This document shows positions 55,301-56,970 of a stretch of 64,000 bases of DNA, in pieces. Position 1 is the first letter of the stretch; each line of letters starts with the position of its first letter. A program made the translations under genes and the position numbers. Origin of the DNA: Nilaparvata lugens (lineage: Eukaryota > Arthropoda > Insecta > Hemiptera > Delphacidae); the NCBI RefSeq assembly GCF_014356525.2, contig NC_052518.1, positions 7,582,869-7,646,868 on the forward strand. The letters are read 5' to 3'. The notes under the pieces are model-generated. The model did not search any database, was not told the origin of the DNA, and worked only from the letters and a program-made list of their open reading frames with translations.

Positions 55301-55537
55301 GTGGAATTTCTGAGAGAAATGCTCACCTGATATCCAAGACCCGTTGTGCCTGAGGGGGTTGAGTTCGTGACTGAGCACATCCTGTAGTCGAAGACGCGTC
55401 CCTTTGACCCGAGGCCCCTCGTCGGGGGGCGTCAGCAGCACCACTGATGTCACGATGAGTGCCAGCACCATCAGAATCACCAGTAGTGCTATCAAGATGC
55501 CTCTCCAGTTGCGTTGATTAGCATTTGATGAGACCAG
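4027..55537 (-). CDS. DPP10/DPP6-like (S9B family) gene, 11 internal exons, partial
   Basis: Gene model on the minus strand, exons in transcript order: 55537-55327, 36744-36650, 33622-33548, 31740-31688, 28042-27828 (or its duplicate 25977-25763), 21919-21756, 18627-18521, 16309-16186, 13124-12895, 11365-11094, 4307-4027. All introns are GT-AG and all phases join, giving 609 uninterrupted codons. Residues 14-35 form one membrane helix near the N-terminus (type II topology). The rest matches the order of the DPP IV beta-propeller: NGSWIS, DWLYEEEI (double-Glu motif), TWLNRAQNVS-like blade (here IWLNRAQNVS), GSGWVD, CLSC and GPGIP. The hydrolase domain with the serine site is beyond the left edge, so the sequence cannot show whether the protein is an active peptidase or, like DPP6/10, an inactive Kv4-channel partner. 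The start codon and promoter are not seen. Family assignment is firm; the exact orthologue is not. Confidence 0.9.
4340..5480. repeat. Repeat-bearing segment with AAAGAGCAATCTCC motifs
   Basis: Variants of ACCAAAAAGAGCAATCTCC occur at about 4353 and 5466, with related AAAAAGGACAATATCC forms near 5400 and 5430. They look like terminal/subterminal repeats of one element, but I could not define exact ends or a target duplication. It contains the possible exon at 4794. Confidence 0.4.
4794..4896 (+). pseudogene. Possible first exon of a transposon-type protein
   Basis: Opens ATG and encodes MDPETPEVISVAPSKARKRS then RQPDKWKKTLFKSK. It ends AAAG|GTACTG, a usable donor. The basic RKRSRQPDKWKK stretch resembles the N-terminus of a class of insect transposon-encoded proteins I recall, whose function I cannot name. 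A likely continuation (YTPKDLATASKCKEKH...) is visible at about 5112-5165 but I could not join it in frame. Confidence 0.3.
6270..7217 (+). pseudogene. Non-LTR retrotransposon reverse transcriptase, 3' part, decayed
   Basis: 6279-6794 reads GIPQGTVLGPILYLAYGNEL, then the catalytic FADD box, then KYLGTIVDNKFKWDKHI, the standard order of the RT palm-thumb in non-LTR elements. A frameshift follows at about 6793, and a further C-terminal part (TYLGPKIYNSIPSYIREEFN) lies at 6975-7217. The 5' RT domains and endonuclease are missing (5' truncation). Its 3' untranslated region is cut by the gypsy insertion at 7478-10341 and resumes at 10342. Confidence 0.85.
7478..7731 (-). repeat. 3' LTR of gypsy element
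   Basis: Read on the minus strand it begins TGTAAGAAG and ends GATCA (TG...CA). It is preceded by the purine run AAGGGGGGAGA, the expected polypurine tract for plus-strand priming. Nearly identical to 10087-10341. Confidence 0.93.
7735..10040 (-). pseudogene. Gypsy pol remnant: RT, RNase H, integrase
   Basis: In minus-strand order: RT with YIDDILIFSKTFEEH (about 9740-9690); RNase H with FTDAS and ITDHKPLE (9489-8992); integrase zinc-binding H-H-C-C with CDSCHICKKNK (8741-8560); integrase core with D and SNGLNERLNQT (8397-8026); C-terminal domain with GPFPIIRRISNSMYEV (7924-7727). The frame changes at about 8995, 8740 and 8395, so it is not translatable. Assignment to Ty3/gypsy rests on RT-RNase H-integrase order and the YIDD box. 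Confidence 0.9.
10087..10341 (-). repeat. 5' LTR of gypsy element
   Basis: 255 bp, nearly identical to the 3' LTR apart from a few substitutions and small indels, for example AATGACGAAATTGACG against AATGAATAATTGACG. The high identity implies a fairly recent insertion despite the broken pol frames. Confidence 0.93.
10342..10605 (+). mobile_element. 3' UTR and tail of the split non-LTR element
   Basis: Continues 6270-7477 after the gypsy insertion. It ends with AATAAATAAAATTC and a (GAATTT)n microsatellite tail at about 10587-10606. A second copy, uninterrupted and inverted, is at 19430-19800. Confidence 0.8.
10735..11045. repeat. Foldback-type repeat fragments
   Basis: 10755-10870 (GATCAGCTGGAGGGCCGAAA...GACCTTGA) is a relative of 28150-28290. 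10925-11040 is a relative of the GTGTGGCGAAAA family with ACCGGCTC/GAGCCGG inverted arms. No exact ends defined. It ends about 50 bp from the exon 10 donor. Confidence 0.6.
11094..11365 (-). CDS. DPP-like exon 10 with Ala-rich/acidic insertion
   Basis: 272 nt, acceptor ...tatgcgacag. Encodes FYLGVPKGLPGQLHLYVVGS, then a GC-rich stretch with HCLSC (residues 458-462 of the model), then a low-complexity tail: Ala/Pro/Ser/Thr-rich, WDDDED, and a basic PPPAKRSKKI. FLG-P--PGQ-HLY-V and C-SC are normal for the family; the tail is not. The donor used (GTCAGA from 11093) is weak but is the one that gives the phase needed for exon 11. An alternative end inside the tail is possible. Confidence 0.8.
11820..12435. 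mobile_element. GTGTGGCGAAAA-family non-autonomous element
   Basis: Starts GTATATTTCGCACCTAGAGC with a 130-bp hairpin whose arms carry TTTTTCCGGCTC/GAGCCGGAAAAA, and ends CAGTGTGGCGAAAAAAT. Full relatives are at 26230-26755 (inverted) and 57925-58530. The end segments are conserved but the middle differs between copies. In this copy the middle holds a short recombinase-like coding fragment. Confidence 0.8.
11990..12112 (-). pseudogene. Recombinase-like N-terminal fragment inside the element
   Basis: 41 codons reading MLEDDDARDITSKNLKESEI then LTANLLPLKSRDRYDNEYSLF. The pattern NLLP-KS--RY--EY--F is what I recall at the start of insect tyrosine-recombinase (Crypton-type) transposon proteins. 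It then runs into non-coding sequence. Homology is from memory and short, so tentative. Confidence 0.35.
12765..12840. repeat. Foldback repeat with CTAGCAGT/ACTGCTAG arms
   Basis: AGAACAACTAGCAGT... faces ...ACTGCTAGTTCTTC within 70 bp. The same family, with longer arms and the same flanking CATCACGAACTGCTTATTA, is at 18975-19165. It lies 55 bp downstream of the exon 9 donor. Confidence 0.75.
12895..13124 (-). CDS. DPP-like exon 9
   Basis: 230 nt, acceptor ...gttctgacag. Encodes TQRITGEGSGWVDPPETPLF, then SPDGNVYLTLAPVRDG..FRHIVAVN, HGTFEVSRIVAWDHANQL and GT. GSGWVD, the F--DG blade, and HG-FEV--I--WD are family hallmarks. I chose the GTATGT donor (from 12894) because it leaves GT, which with G of exon 10 gives Val and runs into FYLG. 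Reading through the donor hits a stop at about 12855. Confidence 0.93.
13930..13985 (-). repeat. Penelope-like terminal motif, hammerhead-like
   Basis: On the minus strand: GATTAG...GTGATGA, TGTGGTAGGTGTTGCCAT, GAAACC, TGGTTCTGTAATC. This is the same layout as the copies at 37.4-37.6 kb, with the first core base changed. GATTA and TAATC can pair. Part of a cluster of related fragments at 13.2-14.7 kb. Confidence 0.45.
14214..14310. repeat. Inverted pair of the same Penelope-like motif
   Basis: GATTACAGAACCAGGTTTCAT at 14214 faces CATGAAACCTGGTTCTGTGA at 14273, forming a near-palindrome of about 80 bp. The core bases needed for a hammerhead fold are degenerate in both. Confidence 0.6.
14890..15420 (+). 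pseudogene. Non-LTR retrotransposon ORF2 C-terminal fragment
   Basis: 15012-15377 is open and encodes the post-RT region: RVMVGESIRASCRDYFKVLK, ILPLPGVYILEALCF, YERGVKSAGIRLYNSLP and a trailing EEFFLHY. Upstream, YGVIFWDNSTHA-like codons extend it to about 14930. This arrangement is typical of jockey-like elements. The RT core is absent (5' truncated). Confidence 0.8.
15494..15712. mobile_element. Foldback (hairpin) element
   Basis: Outer arms GAGCGGCTAAGGTAGCTTC / GAAGCTACCTTCGCCGCTC and inner arms TGTAATGCATGTATTTGAAT / ATTCAAATACATGCATTACA around a 20-bp loop. No coding capacity. Confidence 0.85.
16186..16309 (-). CDS. DPP-like exon 8
   Basis: 124 nt, acceptor ...gatttcag, donor GTACGT. 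Encodes DYYFTGVTWVSSTEVSVIWL then NRAQNVSMVTICKSPMWFCQE. The WLNRAQN--S--TICK--M-FC run is one of the best conserved stretches of the DPP IV/6/10 propeller, so the call is secure. NVS is a glycosylation sequon. Confidence 0.95.
16736..17829. mobile_element. TIR element with many subterminal repeats
   Basis: Ends GGGCCGGTTTCCGAGCTC and, inverted, GGGACGGTTTCCGAACTC. Both flanks (16740-16900 and 17510-17820) are filled with copies of AGTCCAGAACTT-, GACTCGGAAAG- and CTCCAGAGTTTA-like words in both directions, consistent with transposase-binding sites. The core is AT-rich and non-coding. Target duplication not clear. Confidence 0.8.
18521..18627 (-). CDS. DPP-like exon 7
   Basis: 107 nt, acceptor ...ttttaacag, donor GTGAGT. 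Encodes PSTKNPVVTLYVADLADVKS then IRTRDLKPPMALGQT plus two bases. The (YPK)P-T-NP-V-LYV-DL pattern is the family strand after RYPK. The remainder codon ACA is completed by exon 8. Confidence 0.93.
18975..19165. mobile_element. Foldback element, about 70-bp arms
   Basis: AAATCACTTTTTGCTATTAA, AAGAACGACTAGCAGTC and TTTTTTACAATAAATGAATT are mirrored on the other side of an ACTGTGACAAC loop. Same family as 12765-12840. Confidence 0.88.
19166..19800 (-). mobile_element. 3' UTR fragments of non-LTR elements
   Basis: 19166-19330 carries a (TTTGA)n-type tail (CAAATCAAATCAAATTTATTC), matching 41390-41460 inverted. 19430-19800 is the inverted uninterrupted counterpart of 7330-7477 plus 10342-10575 and so shows the empty site of the gypsy insertion. 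No coding sequence. Confidence 0.75.
19800..20755. other. Non-coding, old retroposon remnants
   Basis: 19790-19900 (CAGGTAAAACAACAGGAATT..., CTAGAGGTTATG) resembles 38240-38330. 20380-20650 looks like another retrotransposon untranslated region, with no intact frame. Nothing else recognised. Confidence 0.4.
20760..21728. mobile_element. TIR element, GTGAGGTCCACGTTATAATG family
   Basis: Ends GTGAGGTCCACGTTATAATG and, inverted, GTGAGTTCCACGTTATAATG, with TA on both sides (20758-20759, 21729-21730). 969 bp, no transposase. Shorter relatives are at 52992-53202 and 53339. It lies 27 bp from the exon 6 donor. Confidence 0.88.
21756..21919 (-). CDS. DPP-like exon 6: double-Glu loop and blade
   Basis: 164 nt, acceptor ...tttttatcag, donor GTAAAA. 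With the base carried from exon 5 it starts EEILNDNKALWMSEESQMLL and continues through FPWYGMDSKQLYPDMRSLRYPK. This is the region after DWLYEEE in S9B enzymes, with the typical W(S)--S--LL and Y--RYPK ends. It stops on a codon boundary. A damaged second copy survives at 26110-26167. Confidence 0.92.
22430..22915. repeat. Left copy of about 485-bp direct repeat flanking RTE element
   Basis: Starts GATGCATCACAGTTCAACAG and ends CGAATTCGAAAT; the same block recurs at 25071-25555. It includes three tandem 37-bp units of TTGAATAACTTTCTCAAAAA. It is part of the intron between exons 5 and 6. Confidence 0.9.
22916..25070 (-). mobile_element. RTE-type non-LTR retrotransposon, deleted
   Basis: Minus strand: endonuclease start (IGTYNARTVLGEEKIMELEQ...WDVLGLAEIRR) at about 24985-24840, then directly RT sequence, so most of the endonuclease is deleted. 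The 3' end carries AATAAAG and an (ATT)n tail at 22917-22937. The element interrupts the exon 5-exon 6 intron. Confidence 0.88.
23088..24821 (-). pseudogene. RTE-type endonuclease/reverse transcriptase ORF, broken
   Basis: RT motifs in order: GKAPGEDGIT, NYRPITLPSVIYKLFASIIK, EQAGFRPGYSTTDHL, DFHKAFDSLNH (24821-24072); QGCPLSPLIFN and the catalytic FADD (about 23950-23815); then the C-terminal WKWAGHVARMDKDRW and RSRGRPPIRWRDE (23807-23088). The only in-frame break between the two long open parts is a TGA at 24066-24068 where a Trp is expected, so a single nonsense change separates them. The C-terminal GHVARM-D-RW...GRPP-RW pattern is characteristic of arthropod RTE elements. Confidence 0.88.
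25071..25556. repeat. Right copy of about 485-bp direct repeat
   Basis: Same block as 22430-22915, including the three 37-bp units, with several small indels and substitutions. After it the intron continues uninterrupted (ATTCTGTCCC...), as in the RTE-free duplicate at 27200-27640. Confidence 0.9.
25763..25977 (-). CDS. DPP-like exon 5, copy a (duplicate next to gap)
   Basis: 215 nt with the same splice sites as the copy at 27828-28042. I see only two base differences, both silent (a Pro and a Leu codon). It lies 32 bp from a 100-N gap. Both copies could splice to exon 6 at 21919, but not one after the other. The flanking intron is also duplicated but more diverged. It could be an alternative haplotype placed in tandem by the assembler, or a genuine duplicated exon used interchangeably. 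Confidence 0.75.
26010..26109. other. Assembly gap, 100 N
   Basis: Exactly 100 N, which usually marks a scaffold join of unknown size. It sits between the two copies of the duplicated exon 5/exon 6 segment, so the true distance and order there are uncertain. Confidence 0.99.
26110..26167 (-). pseudogene. Broken duplicate of DPP-like exon 6
   Basis: Directly right of the N gap. It aligns with the 5' part of exon 6 (21866-21919) and the following intron, but several one- and two-base deletions fall within about 50 bp, so the frame is lost. The matching intron (26168-27827) continues to exon 5 copy b. The indel-only pattern could be poor consensus quality at a contig end rather than true decay. 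Confidence 0.7.
26230..26755. mobile_element. GTGTGGCGAAAA-family element, inverted copy
   Basis: Starts TTTTTCGCCACACTGCAC and ends with the CTCTAGGTGCGAAATATACT side of the hairpin. The duplicated intron at 21985 lacks it (GTTAGATCTATTGCAAGTACTC), which fixes the ends and shows that the hairpin and the body move as one unit. Confidence 0.88.
27828..28042 (-). CDS. DPP-like exon 5, copy b (distal to gap)
   Basis: 215 nt (1 + 71 codons + 1), acceptor ...ttctaacag, donor GTGATA. Encodes the ITYPLLVTPDD...HAEWTPRGHGLLMVYN-DIYY...VSNGAPDWLYE stretch, a complete propeller blade. The last base starts the Glu that, with exon 6, makes the EEE motif used in DPP IV for the substrate amino-terminus. 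A second copy with the same protein product lies at 25763-25977. Its length is not a multiple of three, so including both copies in series would shift frame: the junction reads G|GA then TAA. Confidence 0.9.
28140..28513. repeat. Foldback fragment and degenerate TCAAGTTTTCAGT repeats
   Basis: 28150-28290 has GGGCCGAAATG/CTTTCGGCCC inverted arms. 28300-28513 is a run of about 14-20-bp degenerate units around TCAAGTTTTCAGTTCG. The run resumes at 29854-29995 after the element between. Confidence 0.75.
28515..29852. mobile_element. TIR element with GGGGCATCTCTCCC repeats
   Basis: Ends AGGTAATTCCAGGAGAGACG and, inverted, AGGTAATTCCAGGAGAGATG, with TA on each side. Several internal GGGGCATCTCTCC/GGGAGAGATGCCCC words occur near 28770, 29410-29500 and 29815-29840. 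It splits the TCAAGTTTTCAG repeat run. It contains a transposase remnant (28925-29030). Confidence 0.85.
28925..29030 (-). pseudogene. Zinc-finger tail of a transposase, remnant
   Basis: Minus strand reads IKCLECSHWFHESCTMYGEL then CNICGNKK. This is a C-x2-C...W-H-C...C-x2-C finger of PHD/RING type such as closes many DDE transposases. Upstream, CIECDE lies in another frame, so the ORF is broken. Lys-rich sequence follows. Confidence 0.5.
30486..30964. mobile_element. piggyBac-type non-autonomous element
   Basis: Ends CCTTCCGGCAGTCGCGC and, inverted, CCTTCTGGTAGTCGCGC, each followed inward by TTGTACTTTTTACA-like words. Flanks are TTAT (left) and TTAA (right), the TTAA target of piggyBac with one later change. 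479 bp, non-coding. Confidence 0.85.
31120..31390 (+). promoter_or_regulatory. LTR-like promoter/polyA block
   Basis: Two CCAAT-type words (GGCCAATGGCAGG, GACCAATAGCAG), a TATAAAT at 31259, an initiator-like TTCAGTTTTAG about 25 bp on, and AATAAA at about 31344. That order fits a solo LTR. A partial relative is at 51035-51125. Borders not defined. Confidence 0.4.
31688..31740 (-). CDS. DPP-like exon 4: propeller strand
   Basis: 53 nt, acceptor ...atgttgcag, donor GTAAGT. Encodes LFRHSFLALYSIHDVAG plus AT, which is completed by the first G of exon 5 to give Met. The pattern (K)LFRHSF-A-Y-I matches the family strand that precedes the YPL--- loop. Small but phase-consistent on both sides. Confidence 0.92.
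31965..32539 (+). mobile_element. mariner element, internally deleted
   Basis: Terminal inverted repeats around GTCCAGAAAGTAAGTTCCGT (31973) and its inverse (32511), flanked by TA. 32147-32440 reads LHDNA, a stop, then PHTANVT, YSPDIAPSDFHL and a normal mariner C-terminus (SYDKCLQNFGSYVEK). The YSPD-APSDF motif holds the last catalytic Asp of D,D34D. The N-terminal half is missing and a TGA interrupts the frame, so it is inactive. Confidence 0.93.
32540..33545. other. Intron, AT-rich, no gene seen
   Basis: 32840-32945 is an almost pure A/T stretch with many TATAATATAT palindromes. The rest shows no coding or repeat structure I can define. Confidence 0.6.
33548..33622 (-). CDS. DPP-like exon 3: propeller strand
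   Basis: 75 nt, exactly 25 codons, acceptor ...aatttcag and donor GTGAGC. Encodes RRMNLAKFSMSPDQKYIMLV then HNVQK. The FS-SPD-KY pattern is the usual beta-propeller blade signature of S9B proteins, and it flows into LFRH of the next exon as expected. Confidence 0.93.
34066..34997. mobile_element. TIR element, TTTTTCCTACAGTTACC family
   Basis: Ends TTTTTCCTACAGTTACCTTG and, inverted, TTTTTCCTACAGTTACCATT. It contains TTTTCCGCTCTAGTGCGG near the left end. A shorter relative (about 404 bp) is at 62005-62410 in the opposite orientation, again next to the same hairpin as here. Confidence 0.8.
34998..35125. repeat. Hairpin unit GTGCGCAAAG...CTTTGCGCAC
   Basis: GTGCGCAAAGTTCCTCTGCTGCA faces TTTGCTGCACCGAAAG inverted and CACTTTGCGCAC, with GCCCTCGCCTACGGCTCGGGC in the centre. 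The same unit, inverted, is at 61870-62003. Confidence 0.85.
35579..35770. mobile_element. Foldback element, about 85-bp arms
   Basis: Arms AGGCTCAACTCACACTTACG and CGTGAGTGTGAGTTGAGCCT continue through GACTCAGGTCGAG..., GAGAGCATGTGT and CAAATGGTGAC to a loop of about 35 bp. CpG-rich compared with its surroundings. No coding. Confidence 0.92.
36344..36612. mobile_element. Foldback element next to exon 2
   Basis: Arms of about 75 bp: GAAACAATAGCATAAGTAGA..TATAGGGCGTTTATGTCGCA..TCAAGCCGA, perfectly mirrored at 36527-36606. The 110-bp centre (GAGTGTATGAACGGCACAAT) is related to 14595-14680; arm fragments recur at 13215 and 14085. It ends 38 bp from the exon 2 donor. Confidence 0.92.
36650..36744 (-). 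CDS. DPP-like exon 2: start of beta-propeller
   Basis: 95 nt, acceptor ...ttttgtag, donor GTAAGT from 36649. The two leading bases complete the codon begun in the previous exon. It encodes DEFIFRDEWGGISIYNAANL followed by TSRVVMSNQTF. The D-FIFRD pattern directly after WISG is the first propeller strand of the family. Two N-glycosylation sequons (NLT, NQT) are present. It ends on a codon boundary. Confidence 0.93.
37010..37165 (-). mobile_element. SINE/non-LTR 3'-end fragment (GTCGGTCCCGGCTG type)
   Basis: On the minus strand: GTCGGTCCCGGCTGCCTAAA..GTCGTTAGGTTATTGTCAGAGG..CTCTGACACCAGACATGAGC..CACTCGATATTATTATTA. It ends in an (ATT)n tail. Relatives on the plus strand are at 42510-42640 and 52640-52795. 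Confidence 0.75.
37376..37627. repeat. Inverted pair of Penelope-like termini with hammerhead-like cores
   Basis: Left arm (minus strand) and right arm (plus strand) each read CTGAAGA - hairpin - GAAACCTGGTTCT - TAAT, then ATTCGAA and AACACT/TGGTATTGACAATATCAA. Right-arm core: CTGAAGA 37536-37542, GTGGTA..TACCAT stem 37544-37560, GAAA 37561-37564; ATTAG 37526-37530 pairs with CTAAT 37574-37578. No RT or GIY-YIG coding sequence is nearby. Confidence 0.5.
37628..39206. other. Intron; retroposon remnant and unassigned open frames
   Basis: 38240-38340 is a retroposon UTR relative of 19790-19900. 38585-39096 (minus) holds two abutting open frames (106 and 64 codons) whose sequence I do not recognise. 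The rest is AT-rich and featureless. Confidence 0.4.
39207..40100. mobile_element. TIR element packed with GAGCAAATGCTC words
   Basis: Ends ATGGCCCATATGAATAAA and, inverted, ATGGGCCATATGAATAAA, next to TA on both sides. At least eight GAGCAAATGCT or reverse words crowd the first 130 and last 200 bp. The centre is non-coding. Confidence 0.85.
40101..41035. other. Intron, no feature recognised
   Basis: Mixed AT-rich sequence with no long reading frame, clear repeat or splice-bounded coding stretch. Confidence 0.5.
41036..41330. repeat. Dispersed repeat, copy 1
   Basis: About 280 bp (GTTTTTGCTTTTTAAATGTG ... GGCAAGGCAGAACATCCGAA ... AAGCCATAAGAGTAAATAAA) recurring at 42685-42960. It ends with a (TAAA)n-like tail, so probably a retroposon 3' end. 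Plus orientation. Confidence 0.8.
41467..42000. repeat. Two tandem units of about 299 bp
   Basis: CTCTAGTAACGAACTTGGAA occurs at about 41472 and 41771; both units also share GAATCAGAATGGAATAT, TTTTAACACTAGAATAACGA and TGAGTATTTCATATTT. Divergence is roughly 10-15 percent by eye. Confidence 0.85.
42685..42960. repeat. Dispersed repeat, copy 2, with SINE-like piece before it
   Basis: Direct copy of 41036-41330. Just upstream, 42510-42640 carries GTCGGTCCCGGCTGAACTAT, a diverged relative of the 52640 and 37010 fragments. Confidence 0.8.
43345..43390 (+). promoter_or_regulatory. TATA box plus arthropod initiator
   Basis: TATATATAG at 43348 followed 32 bp later by TCAGTCAGT, a good match to the insect TATA-Inr spacing. 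It probably drove transcription of the LTR element rather than a host gene. Confidence 0.45.
43695..45390 (+). mobile_element. Non-LTR (jockey-like) retrotransposon, 5' truncated
   Basis: Begins mid-RT with NQFGFREL and ends with a (TTTGAA)n tail at about 45369-45388 preceded by AATAAAAA. Inserted in the LTR-like block. Endonuclease and ORF1 are absent. Confidence 0.88.
43743..44970 (+). pseudogene. Reverse transcriptase ORF with one frameshift
   Basis: 43743-44388: FLDIKKAFDTVSHTILLDKL, GLPQGSVLGPILFLVFINDL, catalytic FADD, SIKYLGVTVDEKLTW. 44371-44967: RYVKNYLLHILRKFYFL, LNYGISCWGS, FVFLGPKFFNNLP. The two halves overlap at the LTW position; a single extra T near 44386 accounts for the shift. 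Apart from this the frame is long and open, so the copy looks young. Same clade as the 6270-7217 fragment. Confidence 0.9.
45888..46560. other. Non-coding, no gene seen
   Basis: Contains a short GGGAAACTGGGAAGGAAACTGG run at about 46190-46225 that opens small frames on both strands. Nothing recognised. Confidence 0.5.
46560..47290. repeat. Diverged tandem repeats with embedded foldback
   Basis: Blocks with TTTATTTCGCTACG..GTTCAAAAGCAGAGTAT..AACCAATAT occur at 46570 and 46920, and ATCAACAAGAGTCTATTAT..AGTCTTCAACAAGGAGCTA blocks at 47040 and 47170. Between them, 46800-46905 is a clean hairpin: CATTGAATGAAAGAGACTAA-type arms of about 38 bp. Confidence 0.8.
47291..47990. other. Non-coding, no gene seen
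   Basis: AT-rich. It may include the U5/R part of the LTR that borders the gypsy fragment to the right, but no end could be placed. Confidence 0.4.
47994..48926 (-). mobile_element. Ty3/gypsy fragment: LTR ends and integrase
   Basis: On the minus strand, TGTTACAGATGAT (48052) follows the purine tract GAGAGGGAGA. A second LTR start, TGTTACATATGAT, is at 48926. Both share ACCAGGACGTTAAT. Between them is only integrase: VVIDYYSRWIEAYPI (about 48755-48700) and, at 48478-48251, LLNYRNAPVAGLGYTPSQLL...PNETIDKM. The rest of the element is deleted and the frame is interrupted. Confidence 0.75.
49018..49350. repeat. One end of a DNA transposon (TAGGGTGGGCCGAAAAAA)
   Basis: TAGGGTGGGCCGAAAAAAAT is followed by ATCTTCCGGTCGCGCATGGG and, 170 bp on, a similar ATCTACCGGTGGCGCACGGA block, an internal duplication. 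No matching inverted end found within the window. Confidence 0.4.
49351..50388. other. Non-coding, no gene seen
   Basis: No coding stretch or defined element. Moderately AT-rich intronic sequence. Confidence 0.5.
50389..50981. mobile_element. PIF/Harbinger-like MITE with three internal tandem units
   Basis: Ends GGCTGGCCACTAAC and, inverted, the same; TTA on both sides (50386-50388, 50982-50984), the trinucleotide target of PIF/Harbinger elements. Inside are three direct units of about 140 bp (marker AAATTATAATGATAA at about 50497, 50638 and 50778). No transposase. Confidence 0.85.
50985..51470. other. Non-coding; partial LTR-like block
   Basis: 51035-51125 (GGCCAATGGCAGGCGTTCAT) is a diverged relative of 31160-31250 but lacks the TATA/initiator part. 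The rest is featureless. Confidence 0.5.
51471..52252 (+). mobile_element. Non-autonomous Helitron
   Basis: Starts TCTATATATATAAAAGCG after an A and ends CTAG before a T, the Helitron A^TC...CTAG^T signature. Just before the end are GC-rich hairpins (GGGGGCGGAGCCCCC; GGCGAGCGAAGTGAGCC). The body is tandem units of about 165 bp (marker CAAATTTAGTACAGAAG / GGGTGTAATAATGTTGT), which create short open frames but no Rep/helicase. Confidence 0.85.
52253..52640. repeat. Two direct units CTTTCTGGTAGTA..CACCTTTCATCC
   Basis: Units at about 52280-52440 and 52470-52635 share CTACTTTCTGGTAGTA, TCACCTTTCATCCTGTTTTT and CTCTCTTTCACTTAT. Both reappear inverted at 54036-54420. Confidence 0.85.
52640..52795 (+). 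mobile_element. SINE/non-LTR 3'-end fragment
   Basis: ATCGGTCCCGGCTGTCTTAG ... GTCGTTAGGTCATGTTAGAG ... TCACTCGATACTATTATTAT with an (ATT)n-like tail. Same family as 37010-37165. Confidence 0.75.
52992..53202. mobile_element. 211-bp MITE, GTGAGGTCCAC family
   Basis: Ends GTGAGGTCCACTTTATAATG and, inverted, GTGAGGTCCACGTTATAATG, left flank TA. A small relative of 20760-21728. A one-ended fragment of the same family follows at 53339-53470. Confidence 0.9.
53640..54005 (-). mobile_element. Non-LTR 3' UTR with (ATCT)n tail, copy 1
   Basis: GATAGATAGAT..TTTATTGATAATTGTTACAA..GCCTATGGTAACATTTACA. About 360 bp nearly identical to 59105-59490. The simple-sequence tail at the left end puts the element on the minus strand. 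No coding part retained. Confidence 0.75.
54036..54427. repeat. Inverted counterpart of 52253-52640
   Basis: Both CTTTCTGGTAG units are present in reverse order and orientation, with AGCCGGGACCAACGACTCAAC between them matching GAGTCGTCGGTCCTGGCT of the left arm. Confidence 0.88.
54432..55190 (-). mobile_element. Non-autonomous Helitron, inverted copy, 5' truncated
   Basis: Reads, on the minus strand, to the same GC-rich hairpins and CTAG^T end as 52252. It carries the same 165-bp body units but lacks the TCTATATATA start. Ends 137 bp from the exon 1 donor. Confidence 0.85.
55327..55537 (-). CDS. DPP-like exon 1 of window: membrane anchor
   Basis: Acceptor ...ctttatag at 55538-55539 and donor GTGAGC from 55326. 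The 211 nt encode 70 codons plus one base. They begin LVSSNANQRNWRGI, followed by a 22-residue hydrophobic helix ending VVLLTP, then a basic/acidic juxtamembrane stretch, and end NGSWIS. The QRNW-RGI lead into the helix is typical of DPP6/DPP10-type proteins. The exon carries no starter Met in frame before the helix, so one or more cytoplasmic exons must precede it. These are often alternative first exons in this family, and none was recognised in 55.5-64 kb. The intron after it is 18.6 kb. Confidence 0.92.
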
Positions 55538-55881
55538 CTATAAAAGAGAAAACAAAAATAATTATTATTATCCAACCTGATGTCAAGAAAAAATCACTTT
55601 CAACTATCCCTTGTGTTCTTAAGATATTTTTCCATCCACAAATTCTCAAGGTATTTCATTCTTACCCTTCAAATCCTCGAGTAATTTCCTCATTATAATT
55701 CTTAAAGCTCTCAAGAAAAACAAAACAGCAATATATTATTATTCAACCTATTCTCAAAGAATCTCTTCAACTATCCCATAGAACTCTCATGATTTTTTCC
55801 ATCCGCGAGTTCTCAATAAAATCACTTTCAAATATCCCTTTTGGTCTCAAGATATTTTCCTATCCACAAATTCTCAAGGTA

Positions 55882-56970
55882 CAGTTGAACCTCTCTATAA
55901 CGAACCCCCACTTAACGAAATCCTCTACACAACGAATTTTCACCTGGTCCCAAGATTTGAGTTTTAGCTGCTATGTAAAGAATTTTGGACCTCTCAATAA
56001 CAAAGTTTTCTCTTGACTTCAACATACAGAGTGTAGTGTGTATTGGAAGCAAACGGTTATTTCCAAGGAATTGTTTAGTTTCAGCAGAAAGGTCTATAGA
56101 TTGAAAATAATGACAATTCAGGTACGAAGAAGATAGGGTGGTAGACAGTTAATAGAGGGTGAAACACAAGTCGGAAATTGAATGCAAGTTACTGGATATT
56201 GAATTCCAAGAGCTTGTCATTATTGTAGACCAGTTAGGTGAACGACTAGACTTCCCCATTCTTGCTTTTGTCACACATTTCAATTCTTTGAACTGACTAT
56301 GATGATGATAGCTGTGACGGAACCTGAGGAGAAGAATCCGTCAGATCAAGAAGTTCTAGAGGCTTTCAAAATTATCAGGCAAGGATTAAAACTGGAAAAT
56401 AGTGTACCAGACATGTCTGACTGTTTGAATAGATGTGAGTCGTTTATGAAACATGATTTTTTATTCAAATGCAAAATTTAACAGAAAATTACTCACTTTT
56501 TCAAATATGAAACATTAAAAAAATAGGAAAGTTGATATTTATAGCGAAGTTATTGACAAAATAACAGTATTTTGCGTTCCATCTCATAGTAGTGTAAAGA
56601 GTTGAAAAATATTGCTACAGAGTATGTAGTCTATTGGATTAAACTCCACTAATAGTAAAAATCAAGCTTTCTGAAAATAAATGGCGAGTTTACTTACTTA
56701 TTACATTCTATAAATATTCAAAAAACATGTTATTTTCCAAACAGCATGAATTTTCAAATTTCCATATTAATATTGGCCTAATAGGTACCCTATCTACATT
56801 CGCGATGATATTTTCTATGTACCATATTCATTTATTTACTGACGTGATACGATATTATAAGATCCATAGGATCGTGGCAGTTTTCTTGACAGAACCTCTC
56901 AATAACGAATACCTCTCTGCAGCGAATTTTTTCTCGGGATAATCGACTTCGTTATACAGAGGTTCGACTG
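55882..56970. mobile_element. pogo/Tigger-type element, TA target
   Basis: Ends CAGTTGAACCTCTCTATAAC and, inverted, CAGTCGAACCTCTGTATAAC, flanked by TA at 55880-55881 and 56971-56972. 1,089 bp, with additional internal AACCTCTCAATAACGAA words. Holds a transposase C-terminal remnant at 56299-56481. Confidence 0.9.
56299..56481 (+). pseudogene. pogo/Tigger transposase C-terminal remnant
   Basis: 60 codons: VTEPEEKNPSDQEVLEAFKI, IRQGLKLENSV, SDCLNRCESFMKHDFLF. The acidic lead and EALEAF-I-R pattern resembles the tail after the DDE domain of Tigger/jerky-type transposases. The DNA-binding and catalytic domains are deleted. Confidence 0.5.
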